Both the position numbers and the translations under genes were made by a program. Below, in pieces: positions 8,476 through 17,299 of a DNA stretch of 64,000 nt. The stretch's first letter is position 1; each line of letters begins with the position of its first letter. Under the pieces are notes generated by a model. It searched no databases. It saw nothing but the letters and a program-made list of their open reading frames with translations, and had not been told where the DNA came from. The stretch comes from Propionibacteriaceae bacterium (GTDB lineage: Bacteria > Actinomycetota > Actinomycetes > Propionibacteriales > Propionibacteriaceae): assembly GCA_016717345.1 (NCBI GenBank), contig JADKFR010000013.1, positions 1 to 64,000 on the forward strand. Reading direction: 5' to 3'.

Positions 8476-8481
8476 TAGACT
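8476..8481 (+). promoter_or_regulatory. -10 hexamer for the kinase-GH31 unit
   Basis: TAGACT, identical to the box at 7414. The expected start of transcription is near 8488, giving a leader of about 35 nt before ATG 8523. No clear -35 box. Confidence 0.45.
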
Positions 8482-8522
8482 CATCGCGTTTGAACACATG
8501 GCGTGACGGGGTGCGGACTGAG

Positions 8523-10790
8523 ATGAGTGGATTTCCCAAGGTTGGTGACCGCTTCGGGGGATATCAGATCACCGGCGTCATCGGGCACGGTGGCATGGGA
8601 ATGGTCTTTTCCGCGCGGCAGCAAGGACTCAATCGCCCGGTTGCCCTGAAGGTACTTGACCCCAAGTTCGCCGACGACCCGGAGTTCTTCACGCGATTCG
8701 CCCGGGAGGCCGAAACCCTGGCGTCCATGGACTCCCCGCATGTGATTCAGGTGTTTGACCACGGCACGGTCGAGGGGTGCCTCTACCTGGCGACCCAATG
8801 GGTGGCCGGCGGCGATCTGGCCGCGTACCTGGCCCAGCACGGACCGCTACCACCCGCGCTGGCCATCGACCTGACCGCCCAGGTCGCGTCCGCCCTGGCA
8901 GATGCCCACAGCCGCGGGGTCATCCACCGGGACGTCAAGCCAAGCAATGTGCTGCTCGCTCGAACGGGTCAGGACATGTTCGCCTACTTGTGCGACTTCG
9001 GGATTGCCCAGAGCCAGGAGCCCGGCCTGACCCAGACCGGCCTGCTCGCCGGGAGCCTGGCGTTCACAGCTCCCGAGCGGCACGAAGGGCATCCGGCGAC
9101 GGAACGCAGCGATCTGTACTCCCTCGGCTGCCTCTTGTGGGTGGTCCTGACCGGGTCGAACCCCTATCAAGGCACTGACTTTCAGATCGCCAACCAGCAC
9201 CTCATCGCCCCCATCCCCAGCCTGCAGGCGGACGGTCCGCTGGAGCGCGGGCTCAATGGTGTGCTCTCCCGGCTGATGGCGAAGGATCCCCGGGATCGAC
9301 CCGATAGCGCGGTCGAGGTGGTGGGGGACCTGCGACAGCTGGCCCGCCTCGCTCAGGGCACGGGCACCGTGGACGCGGTCGGGGAGACGCTCACCGCTGA
9401 CGACCTCGACGTCACCCGCGTCCGGCCTCGGACCGAGCAGGCTGGGCCCGCCCGCTACCTTCCGAACACCGCGGACGGGGTGTCGGGGCCGAGGGGGCTG
9501 CAGACGGCCCCCACCTATCCGCCGGCCCCGCCGAACGCCGTCTTCGGCGGAGCCGACACGATCCGGCGCAGCGATCTCGCGCCACCCCCGCCAGCCGCCC
9601 CCAGCGTGACCACGCCTGGTCGTCCGACGCAGTCCCAGAACGGGCGGCTGATCCTGGTGGGCGCGGTCGCGCTCGCTGTGGTGCTCGCGGGCGCAGGACT
9701 GTGGATCTGGCGGGCCCGAATCAGCGATGCAGCGGCCGGCAGTCCGTCCCAGCCGGCGAGCGCGACCCCGGCGGTGGTTCCCTCGGCCGCGGCGACGACC
9801 ACGGGAACCGGCGACCCGCCCGCCGCTGCGCCCGCGTCGATCGACCCGCGATCCCCAGCGTTCTCGCGCGGACGCAAGATCGGCACGAAGGGCAGCCAGG
9901 CGCACGCGGTGGCGACCGATCCAGGGTCACAGCGGGCCTTCGTCACCAACTACGGCTCGGGCACGGTCTCGGTCATCGACCTGAAGACGCACAGCGTCAC
10001 TCAGCGTCTCCTCGGTGGCGGCAGCGGGTGCGTGCAACCCGAGAGTGTCGCGGTTTCGCAGGCCACGCAGCAGCTCCTCGTGACCTGCGGAGGGAGCCGG
10101 AGTCTCTTCGTCTTCGACCTGGCGACCTTGCAGGAGGCCACCTCCCTCGACACCCCCGCCGGTCCCCTCCGGGTCACGGTGAACGAGACGGCGAGGAAGG
10201 CCTACGTCGCCCCCCGGGGTGCCGCCGCGTTGATGGTCGTCAACCTGGACGATCCGGGTTCGACACCGGAGTCGATCAAGGTGGGCAGCAAGCCGCAATC
10301 CGTCGCCGTGGACGAGGAGCGCCAGATCGCCTACGTCAGCCGCTGGGAGAACAACAAGGTGAGCATTGTCGATCTCGGCGAGGGGCGCACCACTGGTCAT
10401 CTCACGGTCGGACGGAATCCCAACGGACTGGCTGTCGCGCCGGGTGCCGGGCTGGTCATCGTTCCCAACTACGGCGCGAGCGGGCAGCCGGCGCCGACCA
10501 CCTACACCGTGGATTTCTTCAATCTGGAGAATGGCCGCAAGGTCCACACGACACGTCTGGACAACTGCCAGCGTCCGGGACGAATCGCGGTCGACGAGCC
10601 GGCAGGGGTCGCCTACCTCACGTGCCAGAACTCCGACCGGATCGAGGTCATCGACCTGTCCTCCCGTGAGCCGATCGGCAGTGGCGTCGGGGTACCTCCG
10701 CGACCGGCCGGAATCGCGGTGGACGCCACGACCGGGGACGTCCTGGTGACCAGCTTCAACGACAGTGTCGTCCAAGTTGTCCACTCCTGA
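8523..10790 (+). CDS. Transmembrane Ser/Thr protein kinase with extracellular YVTN-type beta-propeller
   Basis: A PknB-type (Hanks) kinase of 755 aa. The cytosolic kinase domain (about 13-280) has a glycine loop GHGGMGMVFSA, catalytic Lys43, HRDVKPSN with Asp137, and DFG with Asp158, so it should be active. A Pro/Ala-rich linker (about 300-375) leads to one membrane helix (about 376-396). An outside Ala/Thr/Pro stalk then precedes a propeller at about 435-755 built from YVTN-like blades (AFVTNYGSGTVSVIDL, IAYVSRWENNKVSIVDL, VAYLTCQNSDRIEVIDL). The propeller probably senses a ligand, perhaps a glycan or cell-wall piece. ATG 8523 directly precedes the conserved kinase start; longer frames upstream look non-coding. 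The 3' end overlaps the GH31 gene by 26 bp, so the two are co-expressed. Confidence 0.9.
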   Translation: MSGFPKVGDRFGGYQITGVIGHGGMGMVFSARQQGLNRPVALKVLDPKFADDPEFFTRFAREAETLASMDSPHVIQVFDHGTVEGCLYLATQWVAGGDLAAYLAQHGPLPPALAIDLTAQVASALADAHSRGVIHRDVKPSNVLLARTGQDMFAYLCDFGIAQSQEPGLTQTGLLAGSLAFTAPERHEGHPATERSDLYSLGCLLWVVLTGSNPYQGTDFQIANQHLIAPIPSLQADGPLERGLNGVLSRLMAKDPRDRPDSAVEVVGDLRQLARLAQGTGTVDAVGETLTADDLDVTRVRPRTEQAGPARYLPNTADGVSGPRGLQTAPTYPPAPPNAVFGGADTIRRSDLAPPPPAAPSVTTPGRPTQSQNGRLILVGAVALAVVLAGAGLWIWRARISDAAAGSPSQPASATPAVVPSAAATTTGTGDPPAAAPASIDPRSPAFSRGRKIGTKGSQAHAVATDPGSQRAFVTNYGSGTVSVIDLKTHSVTQRLLGGGSGCVQPESVAVSQATQQLLVTCGGSRSLFVFDLATLQEATSLDTPAGPLRVTVNETARKAYVAPRGAAALMVVNLDDPGSTPESIKVGSKPQSVAVDEERQIAYVSRWENNKVSIVDLGEGRTTGHLTVGRNPNGLAVAPGAGLVIVPNYGASGQPAPTTYTVDFFNLENGRKVHTTRLDNCQRPGRIAVDEPAGVAYLTCQNSDRIEVIDLSSREPIGSGVGVPPRPAGIAVDATTGDVLVTSFNDSVVQVVHS

Positions 10791-13332
10791 CCCGGACGCC
10801 ACGAACCCGCAGGCGCCGCTGCGCCCGGCGTCCGGCGCCCGGCGGGCACTGCCGCCGGGCGACTCGACCCCTCGGGTCTGGCCACGCCGAACCCTCCTCG
10901 GGACGCTGGCCGCGGCGGGCCTCGGCGGCGGGGTCTGGTGGGCCGCCGGCCAGGTGCTACCCGGAACGTCCGCCCTGGACACGTCCTCGGGCCCATCGAG
11001 TTCCGCCACGGTGACCACGCCAGCCCAGATCGCGCTGGACACCGACCGTGGCTACGTGCGGGCGGACTTTGTCAGCCCGGGTGTGGCGCGCTTCGTCATT
11101 TCTGACGCCGCCGGGGAGAGGTTGCCGTTCTCCTACGCGGTCGACCGGGATCGACCGGCCTTCGCTGAGGCCGAGCTGAGCGAGACCGGCGCCGCAACTT
11201 CCCTGCGGACCGATGAGTTGACCCTTGCGGTGGACCGTCGCAGCGGTGCCGTGACGGTGACGTCCAGGGCAGGTGCTCAGGTCATCGAGGAGACCTCGCG
11301 CGGCTTTCAGCGCGTGGGCTCCGGCCTGCGCTGGCAGGTGCGGCTGGCGAAGGACGAGTCGTGCTACGGCTTGGGGGAGCGGGCGTTCCCGCTGTCCCTG
11401 CGGGGACGCAAGGTGACCCTGTGGAACCACGACGCCGGCTCGTACCCGCCAGGTTCGGATCCGCTCTACCTCAACGTGCCGTTCTATCTTGGCCAACGCA
11501 AAGGGCTCAGCTACGGCGTCTTCTGGGACTGCCCCGCCCGTGGCAGTGTCGACCTCGACACCAGCGGTGACGGCGAGCTGACCTTCGCCGTCGAGAATGG
11601 TCCGCTCGTCTGCTACGTCGTCACCGGCGCTGGGCCTCGGCAGGTCGTCGAACGGTTCACCCAGCTGACCGGAACGATGGACCTGATCCCGCTGTGGGCC
11701 CTGGGATATCACCAGTCCCGGTGGGGGTACCCCGATGCCGCACACTTCAAGGAGGTGGCGACCCGGATGCGTCGCGAGCGCATCCCCTGCGACGCGCTCT
11801 ACTTCGACATCGACTACATGGACGGATTCCGTGACTTCACCTGGGATCCGACCCGGTTCCCGGACCCGGCCGGCCTCCTGCGGGATCTGAAGAAGCGCGG
11901 GTTCCACACCGTTGCCATCCTCGACCCGGGGGTGAAGCGCGACCCGGCGGATCCGATCTACCGATCTGCGACGAGCCACGACGTGTTCCTGAAGCGGGCC
12001 TCCGGCGAACTGGTGTCAGGGGAGGTCTGGCCCGGGGTGTGCAACTTCCCTGACTTCACGAGCCCCACCGCCCGCGAATGGTGGGCCGGTCAGGTGACGC
12101 AGTTCGCCAAGGTCGGCTTTGACGGGCTCTGGAACGACATGAACGAGCCGGCCACTTTCAGCGATGCCACCAAGACCCTGCCCGACGACACCCGCCATGA
12201 CTGGGAGGGGGAAGGTCGCACCCACGTCGCCGGCGGGCACGCGGTGTACGGGATGCAGATGGCGCGGTCCACCCGTGAGGGACTCAGCGCCCTGCGTCCG
12301 CAGCGGCGACCGTTCGTGCTGACCAGAGCGGGCTACGCCGGTGTCCAGCGCTACGCCACCACGTGGAACGGCGACAGCTTGGCTACCTGGGAGCACCTCC
12401 GGTTGACGATCCCCCAGGTCTGCAGCCTCGGCATCAGCGGCATTGCCTTCTCGGGAGCCGACGCCGGCGGCTTCCGCGGTGAACCCGGCGCGGAGCTGTA
12501 CCTGCGCTGGATGCAGCTCGGCAGCATGCTCCCCTACTTCCGGACGCATTCGGCCTACTACGTCTGGAGGAACTCCCGACGTGTCCCGGTTCAGGAACGG
12601 CACCCCTGGACCTACGGCGAGCCGTATACGAGCCGGATCCGAGCCGCTATCGAGCAGCGCTACCAGTTGCTGCCCTACCTGTACACACAGGCCCAGCGGG
12701 CGGCCACGCAGGGCACTCCGATCGTGCGGCCACTCTTCTTCTCCGAGCCGGACAACGATCGCTTCCGGGCGGTCGACGACCAGTTCCTGCTCGGGGACGA
12801 CCTTCTCGTGGCTCCGATCCTGACCAGGGGTTCCCGGAGTCGAAGGGTGTGGTTGCCGAAGGGGACGTGGTTCGACTTCGGAGCCTCGACCCGACACTCA
12901 GGGGGAGGCCGGGTCACCAGCGCCGCCGGGTGGGGGCTGCCCCTCTTCGTCCGGGCTGGTGCGGTGATCCCCACCTGGCCCGTCCTGCAGTCGGTCGAGC
13001 GGGCGCCGGATCGGCTCCTCCTCGACGTGTACGCGGGTTCGAGCGAAAGCACGCTCTACGAAGATGCCGGAGACGGGTTCGGCTTCCAGCGCGACGAGTA
13101 TCTCGCGTCCACTTTCACCACGGCGATGAGCGGACGCGAACTGGAGCTCGACTGGAACTCCGTGGGTCGGTTCGCCCCCACTGCCTCTGACGTGGAGGTG
13201 CGGATTCACGGTCTCCAGGCCAAACCCACCGCCGTCACCGTGGACGGAAAGCCGGTCCCGCTGGCTGCCGCAGGACCCGCCACCCTGGTGTCGCTGAGTC
13301 AGCGGTTCCAGCGGTTGGTCGTGCAGTTCTGA
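10765..13332 (+). CDS. Secreted glycoside hydrolase family 31 (alpha-glucosidase-like), Tat signal
   Basis: An 855-aa GH31 enzyme, hydrolysing alpha-linked glucosides or related glycans with retention. The nucleophile is Asp458 in WNDMNEP, and the acid/base is probably Asp537 in TWNGDS. Other family landmarks are WALGYHQSRWGY, DIDYMDGFRDFTWD and LPYLYT. The N-terminus carries a twin-arginine motif (Arg41-Arg42 in PRRTLLG) and a hydrophobic stretch (about 43-62), so the enzyme is exported folded, or anchored, by the Tat path. The Tat region starts unusually late, after a 40-residue polar leader. GTG 10765 lies inside the 3' end of the kinase gene, in another frame. Which sugar it cuts is not clear; the propeller-kinase partner may monitor the same substrate. 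Confidence 0.9.
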   Translation: MSSKLSTPDPDATNPQAPLRPASGARRALPPGDSTPRVWPRRTLLGTLAAAGLGGGVWWAAGQVLPGTSALDTSSGPSSSATVTTPAQIALDTDRGYVRADFVSPGVARFVISDAAGERLPFSYAVDRDRPAFAEAELSETGAATSLRTDELTLAVDRRSGAVTVTSRAGAQVIEETSRGFQRVGSGLRWQVRLAKDESCYGLGERAFPLSLRGRKVTLWNHDAGSYPPGSDPLYLNVPFYLGQRKGLSYGVFWDCPARGSVDLDTSGDGELTFAVENGPLVCYVVTGAGPRQVVERFTQLTGTMDLIPLWALGYHQSRWGYPDAAHFKEVATRMRRERIPCDALYFDIDYMDGFRDFTWDPTRFPDPAGLLRDLKKRGFHTVAILDPGVKRDPADPIYRSATSHDVFLKRASGELVSGEVWPGVCNFPDFTSPTAREWWAGQVTQFAKVGFDGLWNDMNEPATFSDATKTLPDDTRHDWEGEGRTHVAGGHAVYGMQMARSTREGLSALRPQRRPFVLTRAGYAGVQRYATTWNGDSLATWEHLRLTIPQVCSLGISGIAFSGADAGGFRGEPGAELYLRWMQLGSMLPYFRTHSAYYVWRNSRRVPVQERHPWTYGEPYTSRIRAAIEQRYQLLPYLYTQAQRAATQGTPIVRPLFFSEPDNDRFRAVDDQFLLGDDLLVAPILTRGSRSRRVWLPKGTWFDFGASTRHSGGGRVTSAAGWGLPLFVRAGAVIPTWPVLQSVERAPDRLLLDVYAGSSESTLYEDAGDGFGFQRDEYLASTFTTAMSGRELELDWNSVGRFAPTASDVEVRIHGLQAKPTAVTVDGKPVPLAAAGPATLVSLSQRFQRLVVQF

Positions 13333-13388
13333 TCCGAGCGAGGCTTGGCGCAGTTCGGCTGGCGTCCTTCACGGTCGGAGGCCGACTC

Positions 13389-14267
13389 CTACCGGCTTCG
13401 AGCATGGTCAACCCGGCGTTTCAGGGCTGCTTCCTCAACCAGGAGGGCTTGGACGGCCTGTTCGGCCGCGTCGAAGGCGTCGTGTGCCCTCGAGAGGTCG
13501 AGCGTCAGCGACTCGATGGTGTCGCCGGCTGCTTTCCGGTTCGCTTCGGCCGCGATCCTGTCGGCGGTGAGGGCCACGAGGGCAGCCTCGGCCGCCGCCA
13601 GGTCGCGTCCGGCCTGCTCCCGGTCCTCGGCCTGCCGCGCCCTCTCGGCCGCCGCCAGGTCGGCGGTCGTCGGCCCCGGTTCCGGGCCCTGGGTGGCAAT
13701 GGCCTCGGCGTCCGACTGCCGGGGGATGGCCGGCGCTGCCCCCGGGGCTGCCTCCCTGGCTCGTGTCGTCGCAGGCAGTTCGACGGGGCCGAAACCGGAA
13801 TAGGTCAGGCTCCGATCGAGACGCCCAGCGGACACCGCAGCCTCCGCCGTCGGATCGGCCAGGGTGGCGCGAAGTGTCGTGCGGACCTCGTCCAGCCCGC
13901 CGGGGGTGGCGGGGACGCCCAGGTGGGCGAGGTGGGCGGCGATGTCGTTCAGCACGCGAGCCTCCAGGGGGCTCCGCTGCGCCGCCAGGGTGCGGAGGGT
14001 GTCGACGTCATCGCCGGCGTGGGCGGCGCGCAGGCGGCGTCCCAGTCGCAGCCACTCCTGCAGCGAGGTGAGGCCGTCGCGCGACGCGACATTCAGATAC
14101 CAGGCGCCGAGGCTGGGACGCCGCAACCCCTTGACTGCGGCCGCCAGGGCCCGGTCACCGGAAGCACGTAGCTGCTTGGCCAGAGCGTCCCGGTGCGCGA
14201 CGAAGTCGGACGGCGCACCCGCGTACAACCCCTGCGTCGCAGCTTCGAGCTCAGTCAGGGGTGACAT
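13389..14267 (-). CDS. Conserved actinobacterial coiled-coil protein of unknown function
   Basis: A 292-aa cytosolic protein. The N-terminal half (about 1-150) is helical and conserved-looking (LYAGAPSDFVAHRDALAKQL, RRPSLGAWYLN, RSPLEARVLNDIAAHLAHLG). The C-terminal half (about 195-292) is a long Ala/Glu/Arg coiled coil with heptad spacing. Proteins of this build are annotated only as hypothetical in actinobacteria, and I know no function. ATG 14267 (MSPLTELEAA) fits the family-like start; upstream residues are Pro/Gly-rich and look non-coding. The gene ends tail to tail with the GH31 gene and lies 76 bp downstream of the lipoprotein gene in the same direction. Confidence 0.7.
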   Translation of the reverse strand: MSPLTELEAATQGLYAGAPSDFVAHRDALAKQLRASGDRALAAAVKGLRRPSLGAWYLNVASRDGLTSLQEWLRLGRRLRAAHAGDDVDTLRTLAAQRSPLEARVLNDIAAHLAHLGVPATPGGLDEVRTTLRATLADPTAEAAVSAGRLDRSLTYSGFGPVELPATTRAREAAPGAAPAIPRQSDAEAIATQGPEPGPTTADLAAAERARQAEDREQAGRDLAAAEAALVALTADRIAAEANRKAAGDTIESLTLDLSRAHDAFDAAEQAVQALLVEEAALKRRVDHARSR

Positions 14268-14343
14268 GGCCACCATCATGCCGGGCGAGCGCCGGCTGGC
14301 GCCCCGGGACGCATCGGCCGGCTCGGGCACCGGCCCGCCTCGC

Positions 14344-15219
14344 TCACCGGCCAAAGCAGTCGAGCGCCTTCGCAGCGGCGGTGTCGGACGTCGTGGGGTT
14401 CAGCGGGAAGGAGACCACCTTCGCCTTCGAGGACGCCTGGTACGACGGCGCGTTGGTGACGAAGAAGGCCGTGGCGGGGACGTTGTCGCGGGTCAGTCCC
14501 TCCCCATTGGGATGCACCTGGGTGGCGACTGCGACCGTCCACCACTTCGCATTCGCCCGCACCAGCCAGCCGCGGGCGTAGGTGATCGCGCCACCGACCC
14601 GTCCCACCTCTTCGAGGTGCGCGAGCATCCCTGTCGTGGCAGGCACGCACGTCGCCTTCCGGGCCACCCTGCCGGTGTAGGAGTCCGGCGAGGTGTCGTC
14701 GATCGTCGGGGCCGGGTCCGGGACGTGGTCGAGGCACCGCGTGGCCTCGGTCGTCGCCGCGTCCCCACCGGCCGGCAGCCGCCAGGAGAAGACCTCGACG
14801 TCCCAGTCCGTCGCCTCGATGGACGGCGAGTTGGTGACGAAGTAGTGGACGGGGGCGACCGTGGCAGTGGTGAGCCCTGAGTTGTTGGGGTGCACCTGGG
14901 TCGCGACGGCAACGGTCCACCACCCCGCATTGGCCTTCACTCGCGCGCCTTTGGAGTACGTGATCGCGCCGCCCACCTTGCCGATCTCCTGCAACTGGGA
15001 CAGCAGGCGCTTCGACGCCGTCACGCAGGTGGCATCGCTCGCGAGTGCTCCGGTGTAGGGGTGATCGGTGCGCTCGTCCGGCTCGGGAGTGGGTGTCGTG
15101 GATGCCGGGAGGGGGGACGGCGCCCTGCTCGGCACGTCGTTCCACACGCTGCCAAGGCTGCAGCCCGACAGCAGGACCGCCGCCAGTCCTGCGGCCGCGA
15201 GGCGTGCCGGGATACCCAT
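14344..15219 (-). CDS. Lipoprotein with two tandem copies of a ~105-aa domain
   Basis: A 291-aa surface lipoprotein. It has a lipoprotein signal with lipobox LLSGC (Cys20) followed by a Pro/Thr/Ser linker. Two similar domains follow (about 56-165 and 182-291). Each starts YTGxxAxxATC, contains VGGAITYxxG, a near-identical WWTVAVATQVHPN core and FVTN(S/A)PS, and ends in a Cys (RCL / DCF), suggesting one disulphide per domain. The domain is unknown to me. ATG 15219 lies 7 bases after a TACCCT hexamer, fitting a leaderless transcript. It is divergent from the pantothenate operon. Confidence 0.8.
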   Translation of the reverse strand: MGIPARLAAAGLAAVLLSGCSLGSVWNDVPSRAPSPLPASTTPTPEPDERTDHPYTGALASDATCVTASKRLLSQLQEIGKVGGAITYSKGARVKANAGWWTVAVATQVHPNNSGLTTATVAPVHYFVTNSPSIEATDWDVEVFSWRLPAGGDAATTEATRCLDHVPDPAPTIDDTSPDSYTGRVARKATCVPATTGMLAHLEEVGRVGGAITYARGWLVRANAKWWTVAVATQVHPNGEGLTRDNVPATAFFVTNAPSYQASSKAKVVSFPLNPTTSDTAAAKALDCFGR

Positions 15220-15226
15220 GTCACCC

Positions 15227-15232
15227 AGGGTA
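15227..15232 (-). promoter_or_regulatory. -10 hexamer for leaderless start of the lipoprotein gene
   Basis: Minus strand TACCCT, 7 nt before ATG 15219. Confidence 0.5.
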
Positions 15233-15322
15233 GGAGGCAGCGGAATCGTCCTGCCACCCTCGGGCGGGCATCGTCCGGGTCCCGCGACGGTAGGGTGCGG
15301 GCGTGTCGGATCGCCCGGATCC

Positions 15323-15328
15323 TAGACT
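15323..15328 (+). promoter_or_regulatory. -10 hexamer for the pantothenate operon
   Basis: TAGACT, the third copy of this exact hexamer upstream of a gene in the window. It gives a leader of about 60 nt before ATG 15397. Confidence 0.45.
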
Positions 15329-15396
15329 TGCTCCCAGTGCGGACCGCTGGTTGCGGACGTCACCTCAGATGGTCCACTTCTACCGGTGGGGAGACG

Positions 15397-16083
15397 ATGC
15401 GGGATCTCGAGCGTATTGCGGTCGTCGGCGCGGGTCGGCTGGGGAGCGCTTTGGCCGGCGCCCTTCGGGCTGCGGGCCTTCGCGTTGATGGTCCATTGCG
15501 TCGCGGCGAAGCCCCAGCCCCCGAGGTGAGTGTGGTGCTGTTGTGCGTCCCCGACCAGGCGATCAGCGAGGCGGCGGCGGCGATTGCGCCGGGTCCGCTT
15601 GTTGGTCATTGCTCGGGGGTCACGACGCTGGGCCCGCTGGGCGAGCATCGGGCGTTCTCGCTCCATCCGCTGATGACGGTCCCCGCGCAGGGTGCTCCGG
15701 ATTTCGCTGGTGTCGCGTGTGCGGTGGCCGGGCACCCGGTCGCGGCCGCCCTGGCCGGCCGGTTGGGGATGCGTCCGATCAAGGTTGCCGATGAGGATCG
15801 CGCGGCCTACCATGCTGCCGCCTCCATGGCCTCGAACTTCCTGGTGACGCTGGAGGAAGCCGCTGGGCGGGTCGGGGCGACGGCCGGGTTGACTCGGGCG
15901 GACCTGCTTCCCCTGGTTCGGGCCAGCGTGGAGAATTGGGCACGGCTGGGTCCGGAGGCGCTGACGGGGCCGATCATGCGCGGCGATGTCGCTACGGTCA
16001 CCAAGCACCGGCAGGCGCTGCTGGACCGAACCCCCGACCTACTCCCTTTGTACGACGCGATGGTGGAGGCAACCCGACGATGA
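15397..16083 (+). CDS. Rossmann-fold/DUF2520 reductase-like protein, candidate ketopantoate reductase
   Basis: A 228-aa two-domain protein. It begins with an NAD(P)-binding Rossmann fold (IAVVGAGRLGSALAGAL, about residues 6-22; VVLLCVPDQAI) followed by an all-helical DUF2520 domain (LHPLMTVP, AAYHAAASMASNFLV, RASVENWARLGPEALTGPIMRGD). This build resembles 6-phosphogluconate and ketopantoate reductases. It overlaps panC by 4 bp (ATGA) and heads an operon with panC, panD and panB. No panE is present in the window, so I infer a role in reducing 2-dehydropantoate to pantoate. Rv3603c of M. tuberculosis has the same position before panC. ATG 15397 follows a good GGTGGGGAG ribosome-binding site. 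Confidence 0.82.
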   Translation: MRDLERIAVVGAGRLGSALAGALRAAGLRVDGPLRRGEAPAPEVSVVLLCVPDQAISEAAAAIAPGPLVGHCSGVTTLGPLGEHRAFSLHPLMTVPAQGAPDFAGVACAVAGHPVAAALAGRLGMRPIKVADEDRAAYHAAASMASNFLVTLEEAAGRVGATAGLTRADLLPLVRASVENWARLGPEALTGPIMRGDVATVTKHRQALLDRTPDLLPLYDAMVEATRR

Positions 16084-16910
16084 AGATAGTGCGTGATGTG
16101 GCGGCAGTGCGAGCGGCAGTGGCCGGCTCCGGACGGGTGGGCCTGGTGCCGACGATGGGCGCGTTCCACGAAGGTCACCTCTCCTTGATCCGCGCTGCGC
16201 GGGCGGCGTGCGACGTGGTGGTGGTGTGGTTGTTCGTCAACCCGACCCAGTTCAACGAGAAGTCGGACCTGGCCGGTTATCCCAGGGATGAGGAGCGGGA
16301 CGCAGCGCTGGCGGCCGAATGCGGGGCCGACATCCTGTTCGCCCCGAGCGTTGCCGCCGTCTATCCGGCAGGGTTTGCCACCACCGTGACCGTGGCGGGT
16401 GTCGCCGACGTCCTGGAGGGCGCGCTTCGGCCCGGGCACTTCGCCGGTGTCGCAACGGTGGTGGCCAAGATGCTGAACATGGTCGGGCCGGAGGTGGCCT
16501 TCTTCGGCGCCAAGGACGCTCAGCAGGTGGCTGTCGTCCGGCGGATGGTGGCCGATCTCGACATTGGGACCCGAATCGAGGTGCTCCCGATCGTCCGTGA
16601 AGCTGACGGCCTGGCCATGAGCAGCCGCAACGTCCGGCTCGATCCGGACGAACGTCGTCGCGCCACTGCACTGCACCGCGGCCTCACGTCCGCCCGGGCG
16701 GCGGTCACCGGAGGGGAGCGCGACGCGGCGGTGCTGGCCCGCCTGGTTCAGGACGAGTTGGCCGACGCCGGCATCGCCGCCGAATACGTCGCTGTCATCG
16801 ACCCTGATTCGTTCGAGCCGGTCGAGATCATCGCCGGTCCTACCCTCATCGCCCTCGCTGCCCGCGTCGGTGCGACCCGTCTCATCGACAACATCGAGGT
16901 GGCCCCATGA
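16080..16910 (+). CDS. panC: Pantoate-beta-alanine ligase
   Basis: PanC (276 aa) makes pantothenate from pantoate, beta-alanine and ATP in the cytosol. Visible signatures: PTMGAFHEGHLSLIRAA, the HIGH-like nucleotide-binding loop; FVNPTQFN; LRPGHFAGVATVVAKM; FGAKDAQQ; and MSSRNVRL, the KMSKS-like loop. Length is normal. It starts at ATG 16080 inside the stop of the DUF2520 gene and its own stop overlaps panD (ATGA), so all four genes are translated as a coupled unit. Confidence 0.97.
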   Translation: MKIVRDVAAVRAAVAGSGRVGLVPTMGAFHEGHLSLIRAARAACDVVVVWLFVNPTQFNEKSDLAGYPRDEERDAALAAECGADILFAPSVAAVYPAGFATTVTVAGVADVLEGALRPGHFAGVATVVAKMLNMVGPEVAFFGAKDAQQVAVVRRMVADLDIGTRIEVLPIVREADGLAMSSRNVRLDPDERRRATALHRGLTSARAAVTGGERDAAVLARLVQDELADAGIAAEYVAVIDPDSFEPVEIIAGPTLIALAARVGATRLIDNIEVAP

Positions 16911-17299
16911 TCCGAACCATGCTGAAGAGCAAGATCCACCGAGCCACGATCACGGACTCCGACCTGCACTATGTCGGCTCGATCACGGTTGACCCCGACC
17001 TTCTGGAGGCCGCCGACATCCGGGTGCACGAGCAGGTGGCCGTCGTGGATGTGGATAACGGTGCCCGGTTCGAGACCTACACCATCGCCGGGCAGCGTGG
17101 CTCAGGGGAAGTCAAGGTGAACGGTGCCGCAGCCAGGCTGGTCCACGCCGGCGACACGGTGATCCTGATCTCCTACGGCCTCTACGACAGCCGCGAACTC
17201 GCCACCTACGAGCCACTGGTCGTGCACGTCGACCGCGCGAACCGCATCGTGGCGATCGACGACGACGTCGCGTCCCTCAACGACACGATCGAGGCGTGA
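16907..17299 (+). CDS. panD: Aspartate 1-decarboxylase proenzyme
   Basis: PanD (130 aa) decarboxylates aspartate to beta-alanine, the substrate of PanC. The chain self-cleaves between Gly24 and Ser25 (HYVG-S), leaving a pyruvoyl group on Ser25; this site is intact. MIRTMLKSKIHRATITDSDL at the start, VDNGARFETY and GSGEVKVNGAAARL complete the family pattern. It overlaps panC by 4 bp and panB by 4 bp (GTGA). Confidence 0.97.
   Translation: MIRTMLKSKIHRATITDSDLHYVGSITVDPDLLEAADIRVHEQVAVVDVDNGARFETYTIAGQRGSGEVKVNGAAARLVHAGDTVILISYGLYDSRELATYEPLVVHVDRANRIVAIDDDVASLNDTIEA

Larger units (their letters stand above)
8192..8522. other. Intergenic region before the kinase gene
   Basis: About 330 bases. 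It holds a hairpin at 8205-8222 and a TAGACT -10 box at 8476. A plus-strand frame is open throughout but shows no conserved protein pattern, so I treat it as non-coding. A tRNA-like TTCGAATCCC near 8449 lacks a paired stem (see rejected items). Confidence 0.5.

Noticed and set aside
15303..15488. 61-aa open frame with TAGGGT six bases before a GTG
   Set aside because: It overlaps the start of the DUF2520 gene in another frame and its residues look random; the hexamer match alone is weak.
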